Source: Alistipes sp. (lineage in GTDB: Bacteria; Bacteroidota; Bacteroidia; Bacteroidales; Rikenellaceae). Taken from it: a stretch of DNA of 47,355 nucleotides. The notes below the pieces were generated by a model that had not been told where the DNA came from, ran no database searches, and saw only the letters and a program-made list of their open reading frames with translations. Below are positions 1 through 8,444 of this stretch, piece after piece. Position 1 is the stretch's first letter, and each line of letters opens with the position of its first letter. The DNA lies in the NCBI GenBank assembly GCA_017531305.1, contig JAFXLG010000007.1, positions 1 through 47,355 on the forward strand, read 5' to 3'. The position numbers were made by a program, and so were the translations under genes.

Positions 1-927
1 AATCCGATTGACCATGCCAAGAAGATGGCAAAGTCGAAGATCCCAATGCTACACGTTGTGGGCGATGCCGACACTGGAGTTCCCGTAGCAGATAACACAG
101 CCGTATTTGAGCAGCGATTAGCTAAATATGGATGTAAGCTCAATGTGATCCACAAGCCTAACGTAGGTCATCATCCACACTCGCTAAACAACCCAGAGCC
201 GATAGTGAAGTTTATTCTCAATGCTCTCGACCGCAAGCCTAACATGTGCGCACACCCTACTCCTGGCAATGAGTATCGTTCGGGCGCAGGTTGGCACAAA
301 GGTACTGAGTGGCATGCCATAGCTCAGGATTTAGAGACAACATTGGAGGGCAAGCAACTAAAACTGCTTTTGATAGGCAACTCGATCACTCAGGGATTTG
401 GCGGTAACCGCAAGAAGATTACAAGCTATCAGGGCAAAGCTGCAATGGATGAAGCGATAGGCATCGATCGTTGGGAGAGCGCAGGAATCTCAGGCGATCG
501 TACACAAAATCTTCTATGGAGATTACAGCACGGAAATTATAACCGTTGCAAGCCTGAAAATGCAGTCATCACAATCGGCATCAACAACGTAACGGCTGGT
601 GATAGCGCCGAAGATATCGCTGAGGGAATCATCGCATGCGCCGCTGAGGCTAAAAAGCAGATGCCTCAGGCGCGAATCATCCTATTCGGATTACTCCCTG
701 CAGGTTTGGAGCTTAACTCTTACAACAGAGAGGTGTGCAACAAGATTCATGCTATAATCGCAAAGAGAAAGTTCAAAGGTGTGGAGTACATAAATCCAAC
801 ATCGTGGTTTGTAAACAGCGATGGCTCACTCAAGAAGCAGCTTTATGCAGGTGATTATCTCCACCTGAGCCAAGAGGGTTACAAACTATGGAGCGAAAAG
901 ATAGCTGAAATTATCTCGACAAAATAG
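1..927 (+). CDS. Alpha/beta-hydrolase + SGNH esterase fusion (5' partial)
   Basis: The frame is open from base 1, so the true start lies outside the window. The first ~75 visible residues are the end of an alpha/beta-hydrolase: GDADTGVP carries the likely catalytic Asp and VGHHPH the catalytic His. After a linker comes a complete SGNH/GDSL hydrolase with block I GNSITQG (nucleophile Ser), block III GINN, and the terminal DYLHLS pair that supplies Asp and His. Two-domain proteins of this kind are usually secreted carbohydrate esterases that remove acetyl or other acyl groups from plant glycans; that role is inferred. The signal peptide and hydrolase nucleophile must lie upstream. A terminator follows at 951-980. 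The domain calls are firm, the substrate is unknown. Confidence 0.8.
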   Translation, partial: NPIDHAKKMAKSKIPMLHVVGDADTGVPVADNTAVFEQRLAKYGCKLNVIHKPNVGHHPHSLNNPEPIVKFILNALDRKPNMCAHPTPGNEYRSGAGWHKGTEWHAIAQDLETTLEGKQLKLLLIGNSITQGFGGNRKKITSYQGKAAMDEAIGIDRWESAGISGDRTQNLLWRLQHGNYNRCKPENAVITIGINNVTAGDSAEDIAEGIIACAAEAKKQMPQARIILFGLLPAGLELNSYNREVCNKIHAIIAKRKFKGVEYINPTSWFVNSDGSLKKQLYAGDYLHLSQEGYKLWSEKIAEIISTK

Positions 928-950
928 AGAAATCTATATTTGATTTTTTA

Positions 951-980
951 GTCCTTATCCCCAATGGGATAGGGACTTTT
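951..980 (+). terminator. Rho-independent terminator of the esterase gene
   Basis: An 11-base-pair stem (951-961 with 966-976, one G-U pair) closes a CAAT loop and is followed by TTTT. It sits 23 bases after the stop codon. Confidence 0.8.
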
Positions 981-1063
981 GTTTGCCTAACGATGATCTC
1001 AGCGATCGGTGAGCAAATTTGATCTATCAAGATCTCAAATCTCGCTGAAATTCTTCGTCAAAA

Positions 1064-1095
1064 TTTGGCATATTGCATAATTATTGTTAGTTTTG
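1064..1095 (+). promoter_or_regulatory. Promoter of the small RNA candidate
   Basis: TTTG at 1064-1067 and TAGTTTTG at 1088-1095, spaced by 20 bases, match the Bacteroidota promoter. The predicted start, about six bases after the box, falls on the first base of the long helix of the RNA candidate. The ffs gene shows the same box-to-RNA distance. Confidence 0.6.
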
Positions 1096-1100
1096 TGACG

Positions 1101-1210
1101 GATGCAACTCCTGGAACGGGATGTCAACCTACAGTGATGGGGGCTGCCTGGTCTGAAATCAGAGCAGTTGCATCAAACTGTCACAAGGCTTGCATTTGCA
1201 AGCCTTATTT
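1101..1210 (+). ncRNA. Candidate stand-alone structured small RNA
   Basis: The stretch is bounded by a good promoter and an intrinsic terminator. A 9-base-pair helix joins 1101-1109 to 1166-1174, and GTGAC 1095-1099 can extend it with GTCAC 1180-1184. A small hairpin (1152-1155 with 1160-1163) lies inside. The terminator is a perfect 9-base-pair stem, 1185-1193 with 1198-1206, loop ATTT, followed by a T-rich run. The next gene begins about 420 bases later, so it is not an obvious leader. A short reading frame crosses the helices but has no recognisable family or ribosome site. The promoter-plus-terminator layout resembles the published Bacteroidales-1 RNA class, but I cannot confirm membership. 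Confidence 0.55.
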
Positions 1211-1560
1211 ATTTATTTTTACTAAAAGCCCATCTTGTACTATAATTTACGAAAATCTCCAGCTCTGTTGGGTTCGACCACCATAGCTGGCTGTGATAAG
1301 TCATTCCACATCACGAACAGAAGTGAGTGATGATTGGAATCTCTAACGGTATAGCCGATGAGGTTAGAGACTCCAATCCTCGCCTATGGCTCGATGGAGT
1401 GACACCTCTATGAGGTCTTTATTAAATCATCCTGCTAAAGAATCTTATGCAACATTCGCCTCATACTCATAAAACACACGTTGCGGATGCGTTATCCTTA
1501 CGTCTTCGAACGACATAATGCCAAAAAAAATAGCTTTTTTTACACTTACTGGTAAAATTT
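1211..1560. other. Non-coding stretch with competing hairpins
   Basis: No convincing gene is seen. A strong hairpin pairs 1332-1338 with 1372-1378 and 1340-1347 with 1363-1370 (15 base pairs, one mismatch). The left arm could instead pair with an upstream ATTCC...ATCAC segment (about 1302-1314), so two exclusive folds are possible. CCAGCT near 1259 can pair with AGCTGG near 1285. On the minus strand about 43 codons stay open (roughly 1240-1375) without a start or recognised domain. It may be a second RNA element or the remains of one. Confidence 0.3.
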
Positions 1561-1562
1561 GT

Positions 1563-1593
1563 TTTGTGTATTATCATTTTTTTCGTATTTTTA
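1563..1593 (+). promoter_or_regulatory. Promoter of the TauE/SafE permease gene
   Basis: TTTG at 1563-1566 and TATTTTTA at 1586-1593 are spaced by 19 bases. The -7 box differs from TAnnTTTG only at its last base. The ATG is 37 bases downstream. Confidence 0.45.
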
Positions 1594-1630
1594 CGTCTAA
1601 TGTAACGAAAAGTCATTCGATAGGATTAAG

Positions 1631-2428
1631 ATGGGCGAAAGTAGTATCATAATAATGCTGGTAATATCGGGTATTATCGTGGGGGTAATCAACACCTTGG
1701 CTGGAGGTGGCGCAATTATCACCATGACGCTCTTTACCGTATTGGGACTGCCTATCGGCGTGGCTAACGGAACAAACCGTATAGCCGTTGTGCTACAAAA
1801 CTTCACATCTTCGCTAACGTTCCTGCGCAAGAGAATGCTTAACATAAAAAGCGGAGTGAAGCTCTCGATCCCTGCAGTCATAGGAAACATCATGGGCTCG
1901 ATGGTCGCTACGCACATCAGCGACACTACATTTAAGATCTGCATGGCGGTAGTGCTGACCATTGTTTTGATCTATATGATTTTCGATAATAGCCACAAAC
2001 ACCCTCATATCCATGGCGGACATCCGTTGCAAATCAAGCCTCTGCACTATCTATGGTTTCTTCTGATCGGATTTTATGGCGGATATATCTACATTGGTTT
2101 GGGATATGTGATTTTGGCTGTAACGATATGGTCGATGAAGCTCGATATCATCACCGCCAATGTAATCAAAGGATTCATAATCTTTGCCGCCACGCCCTTT
2201 TCGCTCATCGTATTCATTATGAACGATCAGGTGGATTACGTCTATGGATTATGGCACGGAATAGGCAATGTGATAGGCGCGATCTTTGCTTCGCATTTTG
2301 CCATTAATTGGGGTGTAAAGTTTGTTCGTTACTTTACCCTATTGATACTTATTGTCTGCTTTGCCGATCTGATTGGTATCATCTCGCTACAAAACATCCT
2401 GCGCTCGGTGCTTACCGTATGCAATTAA
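1631..2428 (+). CDS. TauE/SafE family permease
   Basis: This is a polytopic inner-membrane protein of 265 residues, the usual size for the TauE/SafE (DUF81) family. The family moves small anions such as sulfite or sulfoacetate; the substrate here cannot be read. The N-terminal half carries the glycine-rich repeat typical of the family (IVGVINTLAGGGAIIT), and a similar glycine-rich helix opens the second half (LIGFYGGYIYIGLGY). A short charged, histidine-rich loop (HKHPHIHGGH) joins the halves and is probably exposed; His could bind metal, but this is speculative. uvrA starts 26 bases after the stop on the same strand, so the two may be cotranscribed. Confidence 0.85.
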   Translation: MGESSIIIMLVISGIIVGVINTLAGGGAIITMTLFTVLGLPIGVANGTNRIAVVLQNFTSSLTFLRKRMLNIKSGVKLSIPAVIGNIMGSMVATHISDTTFKICMAVVLTIVLIYMIFDNSHKHPHIHGGHPLQIKPLHYLWFLLIGFYGGYIYIGLGYVILAVTIWSMKLDIITANVIKGFIIFAATPFSLIVFIMNDQVDYVYGLWHGIGNVIGAIFASHFAINWGVKFVRYFTLLILIVCFADLIGIISLQNILRSVLTVCN

Positions 2429-2454
2429 ACTCATTGAGAAGGCGTTTATTAAAC

Positions 2455-5283
2455 ATGAAATTTCAAGAAGAAGATAAAATAGTTGTTACGGGAGCCAGAG
2501 TACACAACCTTAAAAACGTAGATGTAGAGATTCCGCGTTATTCGCTTGTGGTCATCACAGGTCTGTCGGGATCGGGCAAATCTTCGCTCGCTTTCGACAC
2601 GATATATGCCGAAGGTCAGCGCAGATATATGGAGACGCTATCTACCTATGCTCGCCAATTTGTCGGCACTATGGAGCGTCCCGATGTAGATAAGATCACA
2701 GGGTTGAGTCCCGTAGTGGCAATCGAACAGAAGACCACCAACAAGAATCCTCGCTCGACAGTAGGAACGGTAACAGAGATCAACGACTTCCTGCGTCTGC
2801 TTTTTGCGCGCGCTTCACGAGCCTACTCCCCCATGACCAACGAGCAGATGATCCACTACAGCGATGAGCAGATCCGAGATCTGATCATGACGGGCTTCGA
2901 TGGGCGCAAGGTGGCATTTATGGCTCCGATAGTCAAGGGGCGTAAAGGTCATTATCGCGAATTATTCGAGTCATTAGCTAAAAGAGGCTACATATATGCA
3001 CGCATTGATGGCGAAATAAAAGAGATCAGCATCGGCATGAAGTTGGATCGCTACAAAGTTCACAACATAGACCTTATAGTGGATCGTATGCGAATAAATC
3101 AGGATGGCGAGGAGCGAGTAATGACCTCTCTGAAGGAGGCTATGCGACAAGGCAAGGGCACGATGGCGATCTACGATTACGAAGCAGACGGAATGCGCTA
3201 TTACTCACGTCATCTGATGTGTCCTACGACAGGAGTGGCATTCGAAGATCCTGCGCCTCATACATTCTCTTTTAACTCTCCACAAGGAGCTTGTCCACGT
3301 TGCAGTGGTTTGGGTGTAGAGGCTGTTTTCGATATCAAGAAGATCATCCCCGACAGCACACTTTCATTGCGAGAAGGAGCTATTGAGCCATTAGGCAAAT
3401 ACAAGAATAACAAAGTCTTTACGCTGCTGACAATACTTGGCAGGAGGTATGACTTCACGATAGATGACCCGATTGAGACAATTTCAGAGGAGGGTATGAA
3501 TGCCATTTTGTATGGCGATCCGAAACCTTTGACGGTTGATCTTTCGGAGTTCGGCTCTATTTCGGGGCGCAGAATGATACCATGGGAAGGTATAGCCGAG
3601 TATGTGCAATCATCAGACGATGAAGATTCCAAGCGAGGTCAAAAATGGCGCGAGCAATTCCTCATGTATCGCCCATGTAGCGTATGTGGCGGATCAAGAT
3701 TAAAGAAGGAGGCTCTGCAATTCAAGATTGGAGATAAAAATATTGCCGAACTCTCGGCAATGTCTATCACCGAGTTCGCCGAGTGGATGTCAACCATCGA
3801 AGAACATTTTGATTCCAAGGAGAAAAAGATCGCTCAGGAGATTGTCAAGGAGATCCGCGAGCGTCTGCGCTTCTTGTTGGACGTTGGGTTGGGATATCTT
3901 TCGCTGAATCGCTCAGCAAGGTCGCTTTCGGGAGGAGAGAGTCAGCGCATACGCTTGGCTACACAGATCGGATCTAAACTCATAAACGTACTCTACATTC
4001 TGGATGAGCCGAGCATCGGTTTGCACCAAAGAGATAACCAACGACTGATAAACACGCTCAAGGAGTTGCGCGATGCAGGCAATTCGGTGATTGTGGTTGA
4101 GCATGATGAGGATATGATGCGCTCGGCAGATTACATAGTAGATGTAGGTCCTAAGGCAGGCAGACGTGGAGGACAGATTGTAGCTGCGGGCAGCATAGAA
4201 GATATCATGAAATCGGACTCGATCACAGCTGACTACTTGTGCGGAAGGCGCAAGATAGAGATCCCTCAGACTTTGCGTGCAGGCAGCGGAGAGAGCCTAA
4301 AAATCATGGGAGCCAGAGGCAACAACCTCAAAGGTGTGGATGCAGAGTTTCCACTCGGCAAATTTATATGCGTAACGGGAGTTAGCGGATCGGGTAAATC
4401 GACACTCGTGAATGACACGTTGCGTCCGATCCTGAGCCGTAAGTTGTATCGCTCGTTCGACCAGCCTCTGCCATACGATAGTGTGGAGGGTTTGGAGCAT
4501 ATAGACAAATTGGTAGTTGTGGATCAATCCCCTATCGGACGCACACCACGCAGTAATCCAGCCACCTACTCCAATGTATTTGCCGATATACGCAAGCTCT
4601 TCGAGGCTACGCCCGATGCACAAGTGAGAGGATTCAAGGCGGGACGATTTTCGTTTAACGTCAAAGGAGGACGTTGCGAGGAGTGTCGCGGAGCTGGCGT
4701 GCAGACCATAGAGATGAATTTCCTACCTGATGTATATGTAAGGTGCAAGAGCTGTGGCGGAAATCGCTATAACAAAGAGACCTTGGAGGTAAAATACAAG
4801 GGTAAGAATATCAACGAGGTGCTGAACATGACGGTAAACATCGCCGTTGAGTTCTTCGAGAATATACCCCACATCTACCAAAAGTTAAAGGCTATACAAG
4901 ATGTAGGTTTGGGTTACCTCACGTTGGGACAACCATGCACCACCCTATCAGGCGGCGAGAGTCAGCGTATAAAGTTGGCGGCGGAACTTTCGAAGAGCGA
5001 CACAGGGCATACGCTATATATTCTGGATGAGCCTACTACAGGCTTGCACTTTGAGGATATACGTCAGTTATTGAAGGTTATCAATAAATTGGTTGACAAG
5101 GGTAATACCGCCATCGTAATCGAACATAACTTAGACGTAATAAAGGTTGCCGATCATATCATAGATATAGGTCCCGAAGGCGGCGCGGGCGGAGGTAGGA
5201 TCATAGCCACAGGCACTCCCCACGATATCGCCCAAAACAAAGAGAGCGCAACGGGAGAATTTCTACGCAAATTAGGGATTTAG
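2455..5283 (+). CDS. uvrA: Excinuclease ABC subunit UvrA
   Basis: UvrA is the DNA-damage recognition ATPase of nucleotide excision repair. The start was set at the ATG at 2455, giving MKFQEEDKIVVTGARVHNLK and 942 residues, the normal UvrA length; the frame is open further upstream but those residues are not UvrA-like. Visible are Walker A GLSGSGKSS (about 36-44), signature LSGGESQRIRLA, Walker B LYILDEPSIGL, then a second half with GVSGSGKST, LSGGESQRIKLA and LYILDEPTTGL. The second zinc module CEEC...CKSCGG is intact. In the first module the CPRC half is present, but the other pair reads CPTT, so this zinc site is incomplete. Confidence 0.97.
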   Translation: MKFQEEDKIVVTGARVHNLKNVDVEIPRYSLVVITGLSGSGKSSLAFDTIYAEGQRRYMETLSTYARQFVGTMERPDVDKITGLSPVVAIEQKTTNKNPRSTVGTVTEINDFLRLLFARASRAYSPMTNEQMIHYSDEQIRDLIMTGFDGRKVAFMAPIVKGRKGHYRELFESLAKRGYIYARIDGEIKEISIGMKLDRYKVHNIDLIVDRMRINQDGEERVMTSLKEAMRQGKGTMAIYDYEADGMRYYSRHLMCPTTGVAFEDPAPHTFSFNSPQGACPRCSGLGVEAVFDIKKIIPDSTLSLREGAIEPLGKYKNNKVFTLLTILGRRYDFTIDDPIETISEEGMNAILYGDPKPLTVDLSEFGSISGRRMIPWEGIAEYVQSSDDEDSKRGQKWREQFLMYRPCSVCGGSRLKKEALQFKIGDKNIAELSAMSITEFAEWMSTIEEHFDSKEKKIAQEIVKEIRERLRFLLDVGLGYLSLNRSARSLSGGESQRIRLATQIGSKLINVLYILDEPSIGLHQRDNQRLINTLKELRDAGNSVIVVEHDEDMMRSADYIVDVGPKAGRRGGQIVAAGSIEDIMKSDSITADYLCGRRKIEIPQTLRAGSGESLKIMGARGNNLKGVDAEFPLGKFICVTGVSGSGKSTLVNDTLRPILSRKLYRSFDQPLPYDSVEGLEHIDKLVVVDQSPIGRTPRSNPATYSNVFADIRKLFEATPDAQVRGFKAGRFSFNVKGGRCEECRGAGVQTIEMNFLPDVYVRCKSCGGNRYNKETLEVKYKGKNINEVLNMTVNIAVEFFENIPHIYQKLKAIQDVGLGYLTLGQPCTTLSGGESQRIKLAAELSKSDTGHTLYILDEPTTGLHFEDIRQLLKVINKLVDKGNTAIVIEHNLDVIKVADHIIDIGPEGGAGGGRIIATGTPHDIAQNKESATGEFLRKLGI

Positions 5284-5325
5284 GCAAGAATTTTGAGGTC
5301 GTTTCATCACAAAACCTTATGTGCT

Positions 5326-5880
5326 ATGAAACGACTTTCTTTTTTCATCCTGTGCATACTATTCTGCACATACTGTGGACCATATACCGCAAAGGTATCG
5401 GCACAGACTCACCAAAAGTATCTGCAAAGTACAACTCATGAGGAGCGCGCGGCTCGAAGGGCTGCCCGATTGGCTGAATTCGAGAAGTATATTGACTCTC
5501 TTGTGCTTTCTCGCAACTTCGAGTTCAACCCTCAGTCGATGCAGCAACTGCCCGCAGGCTCGATGCGTCTGATCTCGAATCCACTCTACAACGTCACTTT
5601 GTGGCGCGGAACGATGGATGTTTGTCTGCCTTATATTGCAGGCTTCACCCCGCCCTATCGTTATGTATTGATCAACACAGGCTCGCCAAATCTGAACGAC
5701 ATGAAGGTTCAGCAGACGGACGGCGGCTGGATCGTATCATTCAAGACCAACCTCTATGCCTCGATGCAATACACATTTACATTTGAGATCAGTTCTCGTT
5801 ATGGAGGGGCAAATCTGACCATATCGAACAATTGGTATAGCCCCGTACAATACTCAGGCACAATAACTAAAATCTATTAG
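5326..5880 (+). CDS. DUF4251 domain secreted protein
   Basis: The protein has 184 residues from the ATG at 5326 (MKRLSFFILC), with a hydrophobic signal peptide likely cut after KVSAQ. The mature part has an Arg/Ala-rich helix and then a beta-rich domain matching the Bacteroidetes DUF4251 pattern: LVLSRNFEFNPQSM, a central LPY segment, and a C-terminal YTFTFEI...NLTISNN...SPVQYSGTI series. Function is unknown; periplasmic or surface location is inferred. A second DUF4251 gene starts two bases after the stop, so the pair is almost certainly cotranscribed. Confidence 0.75.
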   Translation: MKRLSFFILCILFCTYCGPYTAKVSAQTHQKYLQSTTHEERAARRAARLAEFEKYIDSLVLSRNFEFNPQSMQQLPAGSMRLISNPLYNVTLWRGTMDVCLPYIAGFTPPYRYVLINTGSPNLNDMKVQQTDGGWIVSFKTNLYASMQYTFTFEISSRYGGANLTISNNWYSPVQYSGTITKIY

Positions 5881-5882
5881 CT

Positions 5883-6578
5883 ATGAGACGTTTATTTATT
5901 CTTTTTGCGCTTCTACCAACAATGGTCATAGCGCAAAACAACACCTTGCAGGTTGCGACAACTCCCGACAGCATACCGCAAAGCACCGTAATTCCAGCTT
6001 TAGGAAAGGATTATACCTCGATAGACTCTCTGAGTAAAGATTCAACATGTCTCAACCCTCAAAACAGGGTGGAACGCCGAGCATGTAAAGCAAAGAGTTT
6101 TGCAGAAAAAATAGATTCGCTGATCGAGAGCCGATCATTCGCATTTTACCCCACGACCATGCAGGCTCTGCCTAAGGGTGACATGAGAATGATATATGCA
6201 GGATATTATTACCTATTCATGAGTCCAGCTCTGGTCGAAGTGCATCTACCTGCCGAAAGAGGGCTGTCGCAATATATGACCATGCTCAATTTTGACACTG
6301 AGCAGATTGCAGACTTCAATATCTCAAAATATTTAGCCGAATGGAGCATCTCGCTGCTGATGAAGAGTACGCAAGGCGAGGAGTACCAAATCTCGATGAC
6401 AATCTCGACAATAACAGGCGAAGCAAGAGTATTGATCGAAAATGCACGAATTGCCATGCTTTACATAGGTTCGGTGGGAGAACGCAAAGAGGAGAAGAAG
6501 CACGACATATTAAAACAGGTCGAGGAGTCACCGACATCCACAGCCCAAATTGAGCAAGAGGCTGCGGCTGAGAACTAA
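5883..6578 (+). CDS. DUF4251 domain secreted protein, second copy
   Basis: This 231-residue protein has a signal peptide (MRRLFILFALLPTMVIAQ). Its core parallels the gene before it: IDSLIESRSFAFYPTTMQALPKGDMRMI here against IDSLVLSRNFEFNPQSM...LPAGSMRLI there. It adds a Ser/Asp/Pro-rich linker after the signal peptide and a charged, Glu-rich tail after the domain (GERKEEKKHD...). The two look like an old tandem duplication that has drifted. No catalytic motif is visible. A bidirectional terminator follows. Confidence 0.7.
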   Translation: MRRLFILFALLPTMVIAQNNTLQVATTPDSIPQSTVIPALGKDYTSIDSLSKDSTCLNPQNRVERRACKAKSFAEKIDSLIESRSFAFYPTTMQALPKGDMRMIYAGYYYLFMSPALVEVHLPAERGLSQYMTMLNFDTEQIADFNISKYLAEWSISLLMKSTQGEEYQISMTISTITGEARVLIENARIAMLYIGSVGERKEEKKHDILKQVEESPTSTAQIEQEAAAEN

Positions 6579-6584
6579 AAAAGA

Positions 6585-6618
6585 ATAATCCCAAAAGTCA
6601 GGCGGCTTTTGGGATTAT
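6585..6618. terminator. Bidirectional terminator between DUF4251 gene and ispF
   Basis: A 13-base-pair perfect stem (6585-6597 with 6606-6618) has an 8-base loop. An A-run stands on its left and CTTTTA on its right, so it can stop transcripts from both converging genes. Confidence 0.8.
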
Positions 6619-6621
6619 CTT

Positions 6622-7101
6622 TTACTTAATGAGCAGAGCCACTGCATGGGTCGAAACGCCCTCCTCACGTCCTTCAAAGCCGAGACGCTCGGTGGTGGTA
6701 GCCTTAACAGAGACTCTATCAACATCCAACCCCATCACCTGAGCCAAAGTCTGGCGCATGGTGTCGATATGAGGGCGTAGCTTAGGACGTTGCATTGCGA
6801 TAGTACAGTCGATATTAGAGATCTGATACCCCCTCTCTTCTATCACATCGCAAACTCGGCGCAACAGAATTTTAGAATCTATACCCTTAAACTCAGCTGA
6901 GGTGTCGGGAAAGAGTTTGCCAATATCGCCCAAAGCCAAAGCTCCCAACAGGGCATCACAAATAGCATGGATTACAACATCTCCATCGGAGTGAGCAACG
7001 CAACCCTTTGTATGCTCAATCTCCACTCCACCCAAAACCAAGCGCAAACCATCAGCCAAAGCATGGACATCATAGCCATGACCTATACGAATGTCGTTCA
7101 T
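6622..7101 (-). CDS. ispF: 2-C-methyl-D-erythritol 2,4-cyclodiphosphate synthase
   Basis: IspF makes the cyclic diphosphate intermediate of the non-mevalonate isoprenoid pathway in the cytoplasm. The 159 residues match the usual size. The metal-binding DVH at the N terminus (GHGYDVHAL), the AHSDGDVVIHAI segment, the DIGKLFPD loop and the C-terminal KATTTERLGFEGR stretch are all present. It is the last gene of a minus-strand run: the S26-type peptidase gene ends three bases upstream of its ATG, so it appears to share the exporter/kinase/peptidase transcript. Confidence 0.96.
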   Translation of the reverse strand: MNDIRIGHGYDVHALADGLRLVLGGVEIEHTKGCVAHSDGDVVIHAICDALLGALALGDIGKLFPDTSAEFKGIDSKILLRRVCDVIEERGYQISNIDCTIAMQRPKLRPHIDTMRQTLAQVMGLDVDRVSVKATTTERLGFEGREEGVSTHAVALLIK

Positions 7102-7104
7102 AAC

Positions 7105-7554
7105 CTATAATTTTAATCTATGTATAATACTCAATATCACCCTGCGGATAAACGGATGTAGCGCAAGCCACAAGGTCGATGCCCTGTGCCAACGTCTGCT
7201 ATCGCAACTAACTACTCTACCATCCTTTCGTCTGACAGCAATAACCGTAGCTACCACATCGGAGCGAAAGACAGACTCCTGCTTACGATAATTACCATCA
7301 CCAGCAAAGGTCAAACACTCGCCATCTATTTTACATAGGCGATGCATAACCCACGCTCCTCGATAACGGAAGAACATCAGTTGCCCCAATTTTATATCCT
7401 CACTCCTAACGGCTCGCACCACTACACTATCTCGCCCATCACGCAACAAGGGGGTCATGCTATGCCCTTTGACTTTGATGGTGACAGTATGTCCTTCGGC
7501 TAATTGTCGTTCGACCTCGGCAAAGAAAATTTTATTTTGAAGCTCAATCTGCAT
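7105..7554 (-). CDS. S26-type (S24/S26) peptidase-like protein
   Basis: About 149 residues from the ATG at 7554 (MQIELQNKIFF). That start lies 11 bases inside the end of the kinase-like gene, which suggests translational coupling. The core reads like a signal-peptidase fold: GHSMTPLL supplies a likely nucleophile Ser, LGQLMFFRYRGAWVMHRL a likely catalytic His (Ser/His type rather than Ser/Lys), and AGDGN resembles the GDNN box. No N-terminal anchor is seen; a basic, moderately hydrophobic tail (FIRRVILSIIHRLKL) may touch the membrane. With the adjacent exporter it might process an exported peptide. The peptidase fold is likely, the substrate unknown. Confidence 0.7.
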   Translation of the reverse strand: MQIELQNKIFFAEVERQLAEGHTVTIKVKGHSMTPLLRDGRDSVVVRAVRSEDIKLGQLMFFRYRGAWVMHRLCKIDGECLTFAGDGNYRKQESVFRSDVVATVIAVRRKDGRVVSCDSRRWHRASTLWLALHPFIRRVILSIIHRLKL

Positions 7555-8443
7555 TACCAAACACCGTATTATAAGACAACCGTGCCGCATCGGCATCGGG
7601 CAAGCACTCCAAATGATAAACAGGAGTTTGGGCTACAACCTTTGAAAGGATATCAATCAAGCACTCCTCCAACTCCTTGTCGAACAAAAATGCAGGAGGT
7701 AGAGATGGCAACAACGCACCGATGGCAAAAATACTTTTAAGCGTGCGAATTTTATTGTGTGGAGCCTGACTTAAGCGAACAATAGCTTGCAAAGGATAAG
7801 ACTCATTGCGATAGCATGGAGTCTTACCACTCCAAGGCGAGCCATAGACCGTAACCTTACCATCCCTCACACTCACAAACGGGCTATCATCATTCAGAAG
7901 ATGTACCCCTTCGATATTTTCGCGCCACAAGCGAGTATGGGTACTCTTACCCGTTCCTGACTCTCCCAAGAACATCACCGCACGATTATCTGCCACAATA
8001 ACGGAAGTATGCACTGCACAACAACCCTTGTGAGCCAAAGCAAGTCCCAGCATAAACCAAACGCCAAAACGCAACAGTGATCTTAGAAGAGGAGTGTTTA
8101 CCTCATTTACATCACAACTAATTCGGCGAGCTTGCCTATCACACAAGTATGTTTGATGCGCCCCATTTTGGCTTTTCATCTCGAAGAGAAACTCTTTGTC
8201 CGAGCAACTAAAAATACACTCGGCTTCACCTGCATCAAAATCGAAACGTGTAAGCTCCTTAAAATCAGACGGATCAAACTCAAGATCTACTCCTGTAAAG
8301 ATCTCAGCAATAGGTCTCTGTTCAGAATTTACATTAGCCACAACAAAAGGGGCAAAACCCTCAAGACCATGTGCAACAAGATCATGCACAGGTCCAAAGA
8401 CTCGCACAAGAAAAGATGATATGGTATAATCGCTGAATTTCAT
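7544..8443 (-). CDS. HPr kinase/phosphorylase-like (PEPCK-fold) protein
   Basis: Of 299 residues, the C-terminal half has the HprK-like nucleotide site: P-loop GESGTGKST, the Asp pair in LLNDDSPFV, and YGSPWSGKTPC, which is typical of stand-alone HprK-like proteins found in Bacteroidota peptide and glycan clusters. The N-terminal ~150 residues are not a recognisable HPr-kinase N domain. Related kinases occur in lasso-peptide clusters, where they phosphorylate the peptide, so a peptide-modifying role is an inference from context. The start codon is one base from the stop of the ABC exporter, and the end overlaps the peptidase gene. No PqqD-like recognition protein or obvious precursor peptide is seen nearby. 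Confidence 0.75.
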   Translation of the reverse strand: MKFSDYTISSFLVRVFGPVHDLVAHGLEGFAPFVVANVNSEQRPIAEIFTGVDLEFDPSDFKELTRFDFDAGEAECIFSCSDKEFLFEMKSQNGAHQTYLCDRQARRISCDVNEVNTPLLRSLLRFGVWFMLGLALAHKGCCAVHTSVIVADNRAVMFLGESGTGKSTHTRLWRENIEGVHLLNDDSPFVSVRDGKVTVYGSPWSGKTPCYRNESYPLQAIVRLSQAPHNKIRTLKSIFAIGALLPSLPPAFLFDKELEECLIDILSKVVAQTPVYHLECLPDADAARLSYNTVFGNAD

Positions 8444-8444
8444 A

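Noticed and set aside
1065..1286. 73-codon frame over the small RNA region
   Set aside because: It runs through the promoter box, the long helix and the terminator, has no ribosome site or recognisable family, and is rich in Cys/Pro in no known pattern.
1258..1290. tRNA-like T arm (GGTTCGACC) on the plus strand
   Set aside because: No acceptor stem, D arm or anticodon arm can be built around it.
2308..2454. N-terminal extension of UvrA
   Set aside because: It overlaps the end of the permease gene and has no similarity to UvrA, whose normal length begins at ATG 2455.
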